A DNA stretch of 64,000 nt from an uncultured Oscillospiraceae bacterium (GTDB lineage Bacteria; Bacillota; Clostridia; Oscillospirales; Oscillospiraceae): positions 46,899 through 110,898 of the forward strand of contig CANRIU010000002.1 in the NCBI GenBank assembly GCA_947630755.1, given 5' to 3'. A program made the position numbers and the translations under genes. Shown piece after piece: positions 1-7,949 of this stretch (position 1 is the stretch's first letter; each line of letters starts with the position of its first letter). The notes under the pieces were generated by a model, which saw nothing but the letters and a program-made list of their open reading frames with translations, was not told the origin of the DNA and did not search any database.

Positions 1-1157
1 TCCCACTTCTCCGGGCCCCACTTTGTGTCCGCCGGGTCCTCGATGCGGGGGTAGATCATCTCCTCGCCGTTTTTGGCGCAGAGCTTCTGCCCAAGCTTCA
101 GCGCCCCCGCTGGGCACTTCTCCACGCACCTGCCGCAGGCCACGCACTTCTCCTTGTCCACATGGGCCACATATGCCGAGCGGGAGAGGTTCGGCGTGTT
201 GAAAAGCTGGGATGTGCGCAGGGCGTTGCATATCTGAACGTTGCAGTTGCAGATGCCGAAAATCTTGTTCTCGCCGTCGATATTCGTTATCTGGTGGACA
301 AAGCCGTTCTCCTCGGCCCTTTTCAGGATCTCCATGGCCTCCTCGTAGGTGATGTCCCGGCCCTTCCCTGTCTCACGGCAGTAGTCGGCAAAATCACCGA
401 CGCCTATGCACCAGCCGTACTGGTCGTCGGCGCAGCCCTCGCCAAGTATCTTCCGGGAGGCGCGGCAGGAGCACTGGCCCACTCCGATGTGGCCCTCGTA
501 CTTCTTGAGCCAGTAGGAGAGGTGCTCCAGGTCCACGGACTTGCTCTCCATGGATATGGCCTTCTCCACGGGGATGACGTGCATACCTATGCCGGAGCCG
601 CCGGGGGGCACCATCTGGGTTATTCCCGCCAGGGGCACATAGGTCATGCGCTCAAAAAAGCTGGCAAGGTCCGGGTGCTCCCGGAGACGAGGGTTGTCCA
701 CGGGTAAACCGTTCTCATCGTGGGCTTCCTCCATGTTGAAGAGCTCCGCAGAGCCGGGCACGAACTGGGGAAGCACATAGCGCTTCTCCGAGGGGGGCGC
801 AGTGCGCCCGTTGTGGTCGTAGTGATAGCCGTAGTCGTACTCCAGAAGGCCGATGTACGCCATCTCCTCAAGGAGCTTCCGGAAGTTCTCCCACTTCTCC
901 TCCGGCACATCGCAAAGCTTCACCATCTCATTGAAGGTGTAGTGTACTCGGACCTTCATCTTGAGGGCCACGTCAGCCATCTCGTCGGTGACTATCTCCG
1001 CAAGACCCCAGTACTCCGCGTCCTCCACCTTTATCCCGGTGACCTTATGGGCCACCACGTCGGTGATTTTCCGCCCGAGCTTAATGATTTTCTCCCTGGC
1101 GGGCTTGTCGTGCTTGTGATTGGCGGGCCAGCTCTGGTAGACCTTTTCCATGTCCAT
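1..1157 (-). CDS. 4Fe-4S ferredoxin-type protein (C-terminus beyond the window)
   Basis: The reading frame opens at ATG 1157 and runs without a stop to base 1, so at least 385 codons are present and the 3' end is missing. The N-terminal third resembles a small helical or winged-helix module (about residues 60-100). The middle carries cysteine clusters (QCSCR, then WC and YC further on, and GICNCNVQIC). Near the window edge there is a classical ferredoxin motif, CVACGRCVEKCP, able to bind one 4Fe-4S cluster. The protein is therefore an electron carrier or the iron-sulfur part of an oxidoreductase, probably cytoplasmic. It follows hypB by 15 bases and probably shares its promoter. The physiological partner cannot be named from this window. 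Confidence 0.75.
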   Translation of the reverse strand, partial: MDMEKVYQSWPANHKHDKPAREKIIKLGRKITDVVAHKVTGIKVEDAEYWGLAEIVTDEMADVALKMKVRVHYTFNEMVKLCDVPEEKWENFRKLLEEMAYIGLLEYDYGYHYDHNGRTAPPSEKRYVLPQFVPGSAELFNMEEAHDENGLPVDNPRLREHPDLASFFERMTYVPLAGITQMVPPGGSGIGMHVIPVEKAISMESKSVDLEHLSYWLKKYEGHIGVGQCSCRASRKILGEGCADDQYGWCIGVGDFADYCRETGKGRDITYEEAMEILKRAEENGFVHQITNIDGENKIFGICNCNVQICNALRTSQLFNTPNLSRSAYVAHVDKEKCVACGRCVEKCPAGALKLGQKLCAKNGEEMIYPRIEDPADTKWGPEKW

Positions 1158-1172
1158 AGTGATAACCTCCCT

Positions 1173-1841
1173 TTATTCTCTCCATTTTTTTACCTGCTCC
1201 CGGAGCCATTCGGCCCACTCATCCACGCCCTCCCCGGTTCTGGCGCAGATGGGGATTATTTTCGCGTTGGGGTTGCGCATAAGGATATTTTTTCGGCATT
1301 TTTCCATGTCAAAATCGAAGTACGGCAGCACATCGATCTTGTTTATGAGGACAACATCGCAGAGGGAGAACATCAGCGGGTATTTGAGGGGCTTGTCGTC
1401 CCCCTCCGGCACCGAGAGTATCATGGCGTTTTTTGATGCGCCCGTGTCAAACTCCGCCGGGCAGACGAGGTTCCCCACGTTCTCCAAAATCGCAAGGTCC
1501 AGCTCCCCAGTCTCCAGCCCCTCAAGGCCCTGGGCCGTCATGTCCGCGTCAAGGTGGCACATACCCCCGGTGTGGAGCTGTATCGCCCTGGCGCCCGTCT
1601 TTGATATGCGCTCCGCGTCCACGTCGGAGTCGATGTCCGCCTCCATGACGCCGATGCGAAGCTCGTCACGCAAAAGCTCGATGGTCCTGGTCAGCGTAGT
1701 CGTCTTTCCCGCCCCAGGCGACGACATGAGGTTGAGAAGAAAGAGCTTTCTCTCCCGAAGGCTCTGTCGGAGCTGCGCGGCTCTCCTGTCGTTGTCGGCA
1801 AAAACGCTCTGCTTGACCTCGAGGACCCGAAAATCGCCCAT
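1173..1841 (-). CDS. hypB: Hydrogenase/urease nickel incorporation GTPase HypB
   Basis: HypB is a SIMIBI-class GTPase that delivers nickel to [NiFe]-hydrogenase or other nickel enzymes together with HypA. The 222-residue product has the P-loop SSPGAGKTTT near residue 41, the metal-binding Cys-His pair in GGMCHLDADM, and the NKID base-recognition motif. There is no histidine-rich N-terminal stretch, so this is the short, non-storage form. The ATG at 1841 follows a GGGAGGGG ribosome binding site. No hydrogenase structural genes or hypA are visible; the gene is paired with a downstream ferredoxin-type protein, which leaves open which nickel enzyme it serves. Confidence 0.93.
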   Translation of the reverse strand: MGDFRVLEVKQSVFADNDRRAAQLRQSLRERKLFLLNLMSSPGAGKTTTLTRTIELLRDELRIGVMEADIDSDVDAERISKTGARAIQLHTGGMCHLDADMTAQGLEGLETGELDLAILENVGNLVCPAEFDTGASKNAMILSVPEGDDKPLKYPLMFSLCDVVLINKIDVLPYFDFDMEKCRKNILMRNPNAKIIPICARTGEGVDEWAEWLREQVKKWRE

Positions 1842-1883
1842 ATTTATCCCCTCCCAGCAGGATATTTACTTACAGTTAAAATA

Positions 1884-1912
1884 AGTATACATTATCGCCC
1901 TACAAATGTCAA
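1884..1912 (-). promoter_or_regulatory. Sigma-A type promoter for hypB
   Basis: On the minus strand a perfect TTGACA (1907-1912) is separated by 17 bases from TATACT (1884-1889), about 43 bases upstream of the hypB start. The match to the housekeeping consensus is strong. Confidence 0.75.
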
Positions 1913-1931
1913 ATGCTTATAGCTGCTCCAC

Positions 1932-1960
1932 TTGAATTTGTTCCGAATATGTGGTAAAAT
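1932..1960 (+). promoter_or_regulatory. Sigma-A type promoter for the nitroreductase gene
   Basis: TTGAAT (1932-1937) and TAAAAT (1955-1960) are spaced by 17 bases, about 50 bases before the start codon at 2013. The promoter lies back to back with the hypB promoter. Confidence 0.6.
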
Positions 1961-2012
1961 CCCATAAAAATGGTGAGGTCCACTGCCCTGCCAGCTTTGA
2001 GGAGGAGATATT

Positions 2013-2771
2013 ATGTTAACCGAATTTGAGGCAATGGAAAAGCGCGTCTCCGTCCGCGCCTATGAAAAACGGGCTGTGGAGCCGGAGATAATGCTGGAGC
2101 TCAAGGAGCTTACAGATGAGATAAACGCCTCAGCGGGGCTGCACTTTCAGCTTGTAGATACCCGGGACGCCAATGCCCCGGCGGTGAAGCTCTCGGCGGC
2201 GATGTTCTCCGGCACGGTCAGCGCCTGCGCGCTGCTGGTGGGTCCGGAGGACGAGCTCGGCGGGGAGATGGTCGGATATTACGGCGAAAAGCTCGTGCTG
2301 CGGGCTGTGGCTCTGGGGCTGGGTACCTGCTGGGTCGCCGGGACCTTTGACAGGGGCTCGGTGGACCCGGTGCTGAACGACGGGGAGAAGCTCTGGTGTG
2401 TTGTGCCTCTGGGGTACGCCGCGGAGAAGGTGCCCTTTAAGCAGAGGACCATCCGCGCCGCCATACGGAAAAAGGACAGGAAGCCGGAGGATTTCATCGA
2501 GTCGGACCACGGCCCTGCCTCCCTGCCCAGATGGGTCACCGCGGGGGCGGAGGCGGTGAAGGCCGGGCCCTCCGCGGTAAATCAGCAGCCCGTGAACATA
2601 GTGTACAGGGACGGGCTGGTCATCGCGAGGCTCTGGAAGGAGAAGAAAAACCGGATGATGTACAACGACTTGGGCATAGCCAAGTACCAGTTCCAGGTCG
2701 GCGCGGAGCACGCCGGGGTGCTGGGCTTCTGGAATTTCGGCGATGGCGGGGAATTTATCGCCGACAACTGA
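2013..2771 (+). CDS. Nitroreductase family protein (double-domain type)
   Basis: The 252-residue protein begins with the nitroreductase-family pattern RVSVRAYEKRAVEP. It shows two related segments, residues about 5-150 and a second FMN-pocket-like part with AVNQQPVNIVY near residue 190. This matches the putative nitroreductase family found in Firmicutes, in which an NAD(P)H-dependent FMN fold is made in one chain rather than as a dimer. The substrate is unknown. An AGGAGG site precedes ATG 2013. The radical SAM gene starts 22 bases downstream and is probably co-transcribed. Confidence 0.8.
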   Translation: MLTEFEAMEKRVSVRAYEKRAVEPEIMLELKELTDEINASAGLHFQLVDTRDANAPAVKLSAAMFSGTVSACALLVGPEDELGGEMVGYYGEKLVLRAVALGLGTCWVAGTFDRGSVDPVLNDGEKLWCVVPLGYAAEKVPFKQRTIRAAIRKKDRKPEDFIESDHGPASLPRWVTAGAEAVKAGPSAVNQQPVNIVYRDGLVIARLWKEKKNRMMYNDLGIAKYQFQVGAEHAGVLGFWNFGDGGEFIADN

Positions 2772-2793
2772 TCTGCCCGGGGGAGAGTACAAA

Positions 2794-3405
2794 ATGAAGG
2801 GTATGACAATAACCTATAAGGTCAAAAACGGCCTGTATGTGAACATGACAAACCGCTGCCCCTGCGCCTGCACCTTCTGCCTCAGGCAAAACGGCGACGG
2901 GGTCTACGGCTCGGACTCGCTGTGGCTCATACGCGAGCCGACCGTGGAGGAGGTGTGCGGGAGCATAGCGGCATATGATGGGCAAAGCTTTGAAGAGCTC
3001 GTTTTCTGCGGCTACGGCGAGCCCACCGAGAGGCTGGACGATCTTTTGAAGGTCGCCTCATGGGTGAAGGCCAGCCGCCCCATGCCCATAAGGATAAACA
3101 CCAACGGGCTTTCGGACCTTATAAACGGCAGGAGGACCGCGCCGGAGCTCTCGGGGCTCATCGACACCGTGTCCATTAGCCTCAACGCCACCAGCGCTGA
3201 GGAGTACAACAGGCTGTGCCGTCCTCGATTCGGTATGCGCTCCTATCAGGCGATGCTGGACTTCACAGGAGACTGCGTCCCATATGTGCCAAACGTAATT
3301 ATGACGGTGGTGGACGTGGTGACGACCCCGGAGCAGCAGGAGCAGAGCCGCCGCATAGCCGAAGGGCTTGGCGCAAGGCTCAGGGTAAGGCCCTTCGAGG
3401 GCTGA
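2794..3405 (+). CDS. Short radical SAM protein (TatD-associated type)
   Basis: The 203-residue protein has the radical SAM cluster motif CPCACTFC (CxxxCxxC) near residue 21, followed by FCGYGEPT, the usual glycine-rich SAM-contacting segment, and a strand with INTNG. Family knowledge: such compact radical SAM proteins are annotated as TatD nuclease-associated radical SAM proteins; the reaction is unknown. I chose ATG 2794 over the in-frame ATG 2743 because GGGGGAGAG lies just upstream of 2794, while 2743 lies inside the preceding gene. No tatD gene is adjacent here. Confidence 0.82.
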   Translation: MKGMTITYKVKNGLYVNMTNRCPCACTFCLRQNGDGVYGSDSLWLIREPTVEEVCGSIAAYDGQSFEELVFCGYGEPTERLDDLLKVASWVKASRPMPIRINTNGLSDLINGRRTAPELSGLIDTVSISLNATSAEEYNRLCRPRFGMRSYQAMLDFTGDCVPYVPNVIMTVVDVVTTPEQQEQSRRIAEGLGARLRVRPFEG

Positions 3406-3510
3406 AGGCGGGGGCGTCGAAATTAGTCGAACGATTTTTCTGGAAATATGTCACAGTTTATGGGATAATAGCCATAGGCATAAAATGACAGTTTTAAGGA
3501 GGAATCGATT

Positions 3511-3777
3511 TTGTCGCCCCAGTATTCAAAGCTCTTTTCCCAGGAGGTCGCGGGAGAGCTGGTGACCTACTATCTCACCGAGAGCCTTGTCCGTGTTGAC
3601 GGTGCGAGCGCCGTGAGGTACGGTGCAGCGCTGTTGAAGTCCGGCGGGGAGTACGCGGAGATCTCGGACATCTTCGGCGACAGGGAGAGCGCCGTTGAGT
3701 TCATCGAGACGCTCTTCCGCGGGCTCGTCACCCCAATGACGCTCCGCGATGTCGTAATGGATGTCATATGCACATGA
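3511..3777 (+). CDS. Small conserved protein, possibly DUF6514-like
   Basis: An 88-residue product starts at TTG 3511 and is preceded by AAGGAGG at 3496-3502, which decides the start. The sequence is soluble and acidic, with the pattern YGAALLKSGG followed by a helical C-terminal half ending VVMDVICT. It resembles the small clostridial DUF6514 family, which has no known function; this assignment is from memory and weak. A strong terminator follows 55 bases downstream. Confidence 0.6.
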   Translation: MSPQYSKLFSQEVAGELVTYYLTESLVRVDGASAVRYGAALLKSGGEYAEISDIFGDRESAVEFIETLFRGLVTPMTLRDVVMDVICT

Positions 3778-3831
3778 ATGGCAAGGCTCCACGCAAAACC
3801 ACGAACCCGCACATTGGCCGTGCCGACAGCA

Positions 3832-3862
3832 GACGCCCCGGAGGATTATCCTCCGGGGCGTC
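3832..3862 (+). terminator. Intrinsic terminator after the 3511 gene
   Basis: A perfect 13-bp stem (GACGCCCCGGAGG and its complement) with a 5-base ATTAT loop is followed by a short T-rich run. Confidence 0.8.
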
Positions 3863-3877
3863 TCTGTTATGGCACGA

Positions 3878-4043
3878 TTTATACTAAAACCTGTTAAAAA
3901 GTGCAAAGCACTTTTTATAGCGCCGAAGGCGCGTCAGGTTTTGTATGAGACGTCATTTAAGCGCTTCCAGCGCTTAAATGGGCTGTGCGTAGCACGGCCT
4001 TCCCAGATAAAAATTGATATTTTTATCTGGGAATAGTATTAAA
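3878..4043. repeat. MITE-like multi-hairpin element
   Basis: About 165 bases of non-coding DNA are bounded by near-perfect inverted ends (ATTTATACTA on the left, complement of ATTTAATACTA on the right). Inside are at least four hairpins in series: AAAAAGTGC/GCACTTTTT at 3896-3916, GCGCC/GGCGC just after, a 12-bp stem at 3954-3980 (CATTTAAGCGCT), and a 15-bp stem at 4001-4034 (TTCCCAGATAAAAAT). No credible coding frame is present. It resembles a small non-autonomous repeat. Confidence 0.5.
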
Positions 4044-4113
4044 TATTATTGTAGATATATCTGAAAAGTTGTGATAAAATGGGTTCAGTCAATGGGCGGA
4101 ACGGAGGCTGCTT

Positions 4114-4863
4114 ATGGAGAGGATAAAAGAGCTTACACGCACTAAAAAGGGCTTTCTTCTGTTCATGCTCGTCATGGTGCTGGTGTTCGTGGTGCTGTAC
4201 CCGGTTACCGTCTCCCGGGTCGGGTACTCATATCACGGGAAAATCTTTGTCCCGGAGGAGACAGCCGGGAGCACTGTGTACTCGGCGCGTCTTTGGGGAA
4301 AGCCCGCGCAGTTTACCGTCTCAGGGGGCAATACCGTGGAGTTTCGCCACGGGGACACGGTCTACGGCCCCTACACAGTGACGAAGGTCCCGGAGGCTGT
4401 CCCGGAGGAGAGCGATATTGCCGAGAATATGACCGGGCTGGAGATTCGCCGTGGGAATGAGCTTATTTTCCGCGGCGGCGTTTTAAAAGTCTCGGACCTC
4501 TATTATCTCTACAATGAGGATGGGAGCCTGTACTCAGGCTTTATCGTCGGCAGCAGCTACAGCGGCGGCGGAAACCGGGAGGCCTCCGTCGAGCCCTCGG
4601 TGCGGAACATACTGGAGCTTGTGGACGGCCCGGCCCTTTCCCACAAGGGCGAGTGGGGCGTCTTTTTCTTCGGGGTCCTTATATGCGCCGTCAACGCCAT
4701 CAGCATCATATTTGAAAAATCGTTATTTTCTTGGAGGATGTCATTCGTTGTGAAAGACCCCGAGGACGCCCGGCCCTCGGAGCTCTATAACCTCACAAGA
4801 TACATCTGCTGGGTAGTCCTTGCGGTTACTGCCGCGGCGGTTTTCATCGCGGGGCTATGGTAA
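4114..4863 (+). CDS. Membrane protein of unknown function
   Basis: The 249-residue protein has one N-terminal membrane segment (about residues 14-35, LLFMLVMVLVFVVLYPVTV). An extracytoplasmic beta-rich domain follows (about 36-180). Two C-terminal membrane segments lie near 186-208 and 225-248. I do not recognise the family. The start at 4114 follows GGAGG. The gene stands alone between the hairpin element and a bidirectional terminator, and a possible extended -10 (TGATAAAAT) lies near 4070-4080. Confidence 0.7.
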   Translation: MERIKELTRTKKGFLLFMLVMVLVFVVLYPVTVSRVGYSYHGKIFVPEETAGSTVYSARLWGKPAQFTVSGGNTVEFRHGDTVYGPYTVTKVPEAVPEESDIAENMTGLEIRRGNELIFRGGVLKVSDLYYLYNEDGSLYSGFIVGSSYSGGGNREASVEPSVRNILELVDGPALSHKGEWGVFFFGVLICAVNAISIIFEKSLFSWRMSFVVKDPEDARPSELYNLTRYICWVVLAVTAAAVFIAGLW

Positions 4864-4883
4864 ATAAATTCCCGAAAATCGTC

Positions 4884-4913
4884 AAATCCGCCCCGGCATG
4901 CCGGGGCGGATTT
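4884..4913. terminator. Bidirectional terminator between convergent genes
   Basis: A perfect palindrome of 15-bp arms (AAATCCGCCCCGGCA and complement) lies between the convergent genes ending at 4863 (+) and 4935 (-). T-rich sequence lies on both sides. Confidence 0.8.
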
Positions 4914-4934
4914 GTCTATAATCTGAGGGACCGC

Positions 4935-6161
4935 TTACTTCCCCAGCTGTCTGTAGAGGAAGGTCAGCATCTGGGCCCGGGTGACGATGCCATTGGGGGA
5001 GAAGTTGCTGTTGCCGGTGCCCTGGGCGATGCCGGTGGTGTAGGCCCAGGCGATGGGGTCGGTGTAGTACTTGCCGGCGGGGACGTCGGCGAAGGACCCG
5101 GCGGCCTGGAACTCGGGTTCATCGGCGGCGCGATAAATGAAGGTCATAGCGTCCCGGCGCAGCACGGTGTCGTTGGCGCCGAAGGTGGTGGGGCTGTTGC
5201 CCGTGGTGATGCCTTTCTCATAGGCCCAGAGGACGGCCTTGTAGTATGGGGCGTCCGTACTCACATCGGTGAAGGGTGCCGAGGTGATGGTGGGCTCGGG
5301 GCAATCCATGGCCTTCCACAGGATGCTCACCACCTCCCAGCGGGGGCAGGGGGTCCTGGCGCCGAAATTGGTGGTACTCTCGGCGTCGGCATACTTGTTG
5401 TCCACGGCCCACTTCACGGCATCCTTATACGCGGCGGCCACATCGGTGAAGTCGTCGACCGAGACAGGGATGGTGTTGAAATGGACGGTGGTGATGCCGG
5501 GGTCATAGCCGGGTCCGGCCCCGTCCCCGGTGATGCGGGCCCACTGGTCCTCGGTGCCGCCGAAGTAGATGTCGGTGAGACTGGAACAGCCCCAGAACGC
5601 CGCCTCCCCAATCTTCACGACGCTGTCGGGGATGGTCACGCTGGTAAGACGGGTACATTCATCGAACACACCATCCCAAATACTCGTGACGCTGTCAAGG
5701 ATAGTCACGCTGGTCAGGTTGGTACAACGACTGAACGCGGCTCTCCCAATACTCGTGACGCTGCCGGGGATGGTCACACTGGTCAGGCTGGTGCAGAACT
5801 GAAACACTTCCCTCTCAATACTCGTGACGCTGTCAGGAATAGTCACGCTGGTCAGGTTGGTACAACGACTGAATGCGGATTCCCCAATACTCGTGACACT
5901 GTCGGGGATAGTCACACTGGTCAGGCTGGTGCAACGATAGAACGCCTCTTTCCCAATTTTCATGATACCGTCGGGGATAACTACTGAGGTGACAGTTTTA
6001 TCCGCGTCGGTGACGGTCTTAGTGGCCTCATCGACGTAGATGCTGCCGCCCTCCACGGAGTAGGCCACATCGTCGTCGTCTTTTACTGTCAGGGCCATGG
6101 CCATGGGGGCAAGGGTCAGCATCAGGGCGAGGGATAACAGTGCTGCGAGAAGCTTTTTCAT
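4935..6161 (-). CDS. BspA-type LRR surface protein with C-terminal SLH domains
   Basis: The 408-residue protein starts at ATG 6161 behind AAAGGAGG, rather than at an upstream in-frame ATG. It has a signal peptide (MKKLLAALLSLALMLTLAP, cleavage near AMA). At about residues 60-215 there are six or seven leucine-rich repeats of the BspA/LRR_5 type (SLTSVTIPDSVTSIG). Three SLH domains at about 238-408 (FTDV...A..WA pattern) should anchor it to the cell-wall secondary polymer. Such proteins are surface adhesins or host/matrix-binding proteins. The LRR coding DNA is itself a tandem repeat of about 69 bases and may vary in copy number. Confidence 0.9.
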   Translation of the reverse strand: MKKLLAALLSLALMLTLAPMAMALTVKDDDDVAYSVEGGSIYVDEATKTVTDADKTVTSVVIPDGIMKIGKEAFYRCTSLTSVTIPDSVTSIGESAFSRCTNLTSVTIPDSVTSIEREVFQFCTSLTSVTIPGSVTSIGRAAFSRCTNLTSVTILDSVTSIWDGVFDECTRLTSVTIPDSVVKIGEAAFWGCSSLTDIYFGGTEDQWARITGDGAGPGYDPGITTVHFNTIPVSVDDFTDVAAAYKDAVKWAVDNKYADAESTTNFGARTPCPRWEVVSILWKAMDCPEPTITSAPFTDVSTDAPYYKAVLWAYEKGITTGNSPTTFGANDTVLRRDAMTFIYRAADEPEFQAAGSFADVPAGKYYTDPIAWAYTTGIAQGTGNSNFSPNGIVTRAQMLTFLYRQLGK

Positions 6162-6360
6162 GGGATTTCCTCCTTTTAAAAAAATGTTTTTCTCACGGCG
6201 GGGGCCGGGGGGCTGTAAGGGAGGTGGCGCCCCCGGCCAAAACACGCCGGAGAAAAACAAAATCGCGCGTGGCGGGCAAGGAGAACCCGGCACACACGCG
6301 AACACAGCAAGACAAACCAGATTGTACTTGCAAAAAATGCGAAAGCACTGTTGACAAACA

Positions 6361-6391
6361 CCGCCCCGGAGGGATTGACCCTCCGGGGCGG
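6361..6391 (-). terminator. Terminator of the PadR-DUF2812-deacetylase operon
   Basis: A perfect 13-bp stem (CCGCCCCGGAGGG) with a five-base loop lies directly after the deacetylase stop codon in the minus direction. The remaining 6162-6360 stretch between it and the LRR gene holds no gene that I can support. Confidence 0.75.
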
Positions 6392-6395
6392 TTGC

Positions 6396-7109
6396 TCATC
6401 TCACGCCTATGGATTTTAGATGGCGGACGATCTCTATGTTTGTCATGAAGGCGACATCCGGGGCAGCGGAGACGCGGCGGAAAATGTCCTCCATCCTCCC
6501 CCACATGTTCTCCGCGTCAAGGTCGTAGGAGTGGCCTACTATCTGGCACAGGGCGAGGTCGGTGTCCGTGTCAAGAAAGCCGTCCACAAAACTGTCAAGC
6601 CCCTCGTCAAGGTGGAAGATGCCCGGGCGCCAGTGATACAGGTCCTCCGGCGGAGCATAGGAGAGACTCATCTCGGATATTCTCGCGTACTCAAAGCCGC
6701 ACTCCCTGGCGGCATCCGCCATTTCTGGGCTCCAGTAGTCAAAGGGCGCGGCAAAGCCGCTCACCTCCCGGTCGAAGAGGCCGCGGAGGTTTTCCCGGTC
6801 CTTGCCCATCTCATGGAGTATGAATTCCCGGGGCTTGCCCTCAAAATATGGGTGGGTCAGGCTGTGGCTTGCGACCTCGTGCCCGTCGTAGAGGTGCAGG
6901 ACCGCGCCGGGGGGCAGGCGCTTTATCACCAAGCCGCTCTCGTGGACCCACTCAAACTCCCGGCGCATGAGCTCGGAGTTTAAGTTGAATGTCCCCTTTA
7001 TGCCGTATTTATTTAAAAGCTCCACAAATCTCACGTCCTGAGTGACGCCGTCGTCGTAGGAGACCGTGAAGGCCCTCGCCTTCCCGCCGGGGTATTTCAA
7101 TTTTTCCAT
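6396..7109 (-). CDS. Polysaccharide deacetylase (NodB-fold) family protein
   Basis: The 237-residue protein has the NodB-homology motifs: the catalytic and metal-binding aspartates in VSYDDGVTQD near residue 18 and the zinc-binding histidines in SHSLTHPYFEG. It lacks a signal peptide or membrane anchor, so it is probably cytoplasmic or belongs to the carbohydrate esterase subgroup acting on small substrates. It is the last gene of the PadR operon. Its start is 3 bases beyond the stop of the frameshift-corrected upstream DUF2812 frame, which fits translational coupling. Confidence 0.85.
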   Translation of the reverse strand: MEKLKYPGGKARAFTVSYDDGVTQDVRFVELLNKYGIKGTFNLNSELMRREFEWVHESGLVIKRLPPGAVLHLYDGHEVASHSLTHPYFEGKPREFILHEMGKDRENLRGLFDREVSGFAAPFDYWSPEMADAARECGFEYARISEMSLSYAPPEDLYHWRPGIFHLDEGLDSFVDGFLDTDTDLALCQIVGHSYDLDAENMWGRMEDIFRRVSAAPDVAFMTNIEIVRHLKSIGVR

Positions 7110-7141
7110 ATGTCACCTCACTATTCCTGAGAGGACGCTCA

Positions 7142-7948
7142 TCACCGCGAAAGCCGCCGCGGAGTAGGCAAGGACGAAGGCGCGGTCCGGCTGCGCAGTG
7201 TCCCCCTCCGCCGCAGGCTCTCCCTGATGTGTTCCGCCCCCATGACGAGCGCCGCTGCCGCCGTTATCGGCAAAAGCCCCGCGAATCTGGCATTTCCCGC
7301 GCCCAGTGCCGCGCTCCCCAGGGCGAAAGCCGCCATCAGGACGAAGGCTGTCCACTGGAGCGCCCGCAGGACACCGCTGTGCCGGGGCGAGTCCGCCATC
7401 TCCCCCGCATCTGATGCCCGGGTAGCCCTCCAAATCCAGAGGGCAAAGGCACACAATTCAATGGCGTAATACAATATGCAAAGCCCGGACACCGCCCCCG
7501 CAAACAGCGCCGTGAGCCCGGAGAGCGTCTCCAGCATGGTCAGCATCACCCCGCAGCCGATGATCATACAAAGCCCAAACGGCAGGATGCTCCGGGCGCA
7601 GGCCGTGAGAACGGACCTCACTCTCAGCGCCGGATCAGTCTCCATGGGCGCGGCGGACATATCGGCGGTGTAAAAAATCTGCATAAACTCCAGCTCCGCG
7701 CACCTTTGCCAGCCTGTATGGTCGGCAAGGTCCGTAAACTCCGCTAACCTCGTTGAGGGACCCGGGTCAAAGCGGGAGGCGTGGGGGAAATACGCGGCGT
7801 GAAACCGGAGCTTTTGCGGCGGTATCGCCCGAAAGGTCCAGAAAAACGGCCCGATTTTCTCCAAAAGCCAGCCCTTTTCCGCCATTTCTTCAAGGTGCTC
7901 CTCTATGGCGGTGTAGTCGAACAGGGAATAAAATTCATACCTCTTCAT
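7142..7948 (-). CDS. DUF2812 membrane protein, apparently frameshifted near its 3' end
   Basis: The N-terminus (MKRYEFYSLFDYTAIEEHL) is the DUF2812 domain, closely similar to the upstream 458-aa paralogue. Membrane segments follow at about residues 118-180 and 200-235. The final residues of the uninterrupted frame (LRSRTAPSSLPTPRRLSR) are arginine-rich and unlike a membrane protein. After the C5 run at 7202-7206 another frame continues with AFVLAYSAAAFAVMSVLSG, a good membrane helix that aligns in position with the paralogue, and stops at 7113. The natural gene is therefore probably 7113-7948, with a single-base indel in this homopolymer (real or a sequencing error). DUF2812 genes commonly follow PadR regulators. 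Confidence 0.8.
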   Translation of the reverse strand: MKRYEFYSLFDYTAIEEHLEEMAEKGWLLEKIGPFFWTFRAIPPQKLRFHAAYFPHASRFDPGPSTRLAEFTDLADHTGWQRCAELEFMQIFYTADMSAAPMETDPALRVRSVLTACARSILPFGLCMIIGCGVMLTMLETLSGLTALFAGAVSGLCILYYAIELCAFALWIWRATRASDAGEMADSPRHSGVLRALQWTAFVLMAAFALGSAALGAGNARFAGLLPITAAAALVMGAEHIRESLRRRGTLRSRTAPSSLPTPRRLSR

Positions 7949-7949
7949 T

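Noticed and set aside
6162-6360. Small frames between the LRR gene and the deacetylase terminator
   Set aside because: They have no ribosome binding site, shift among frames and overlap the LRR gene leader; treated as non-coding.
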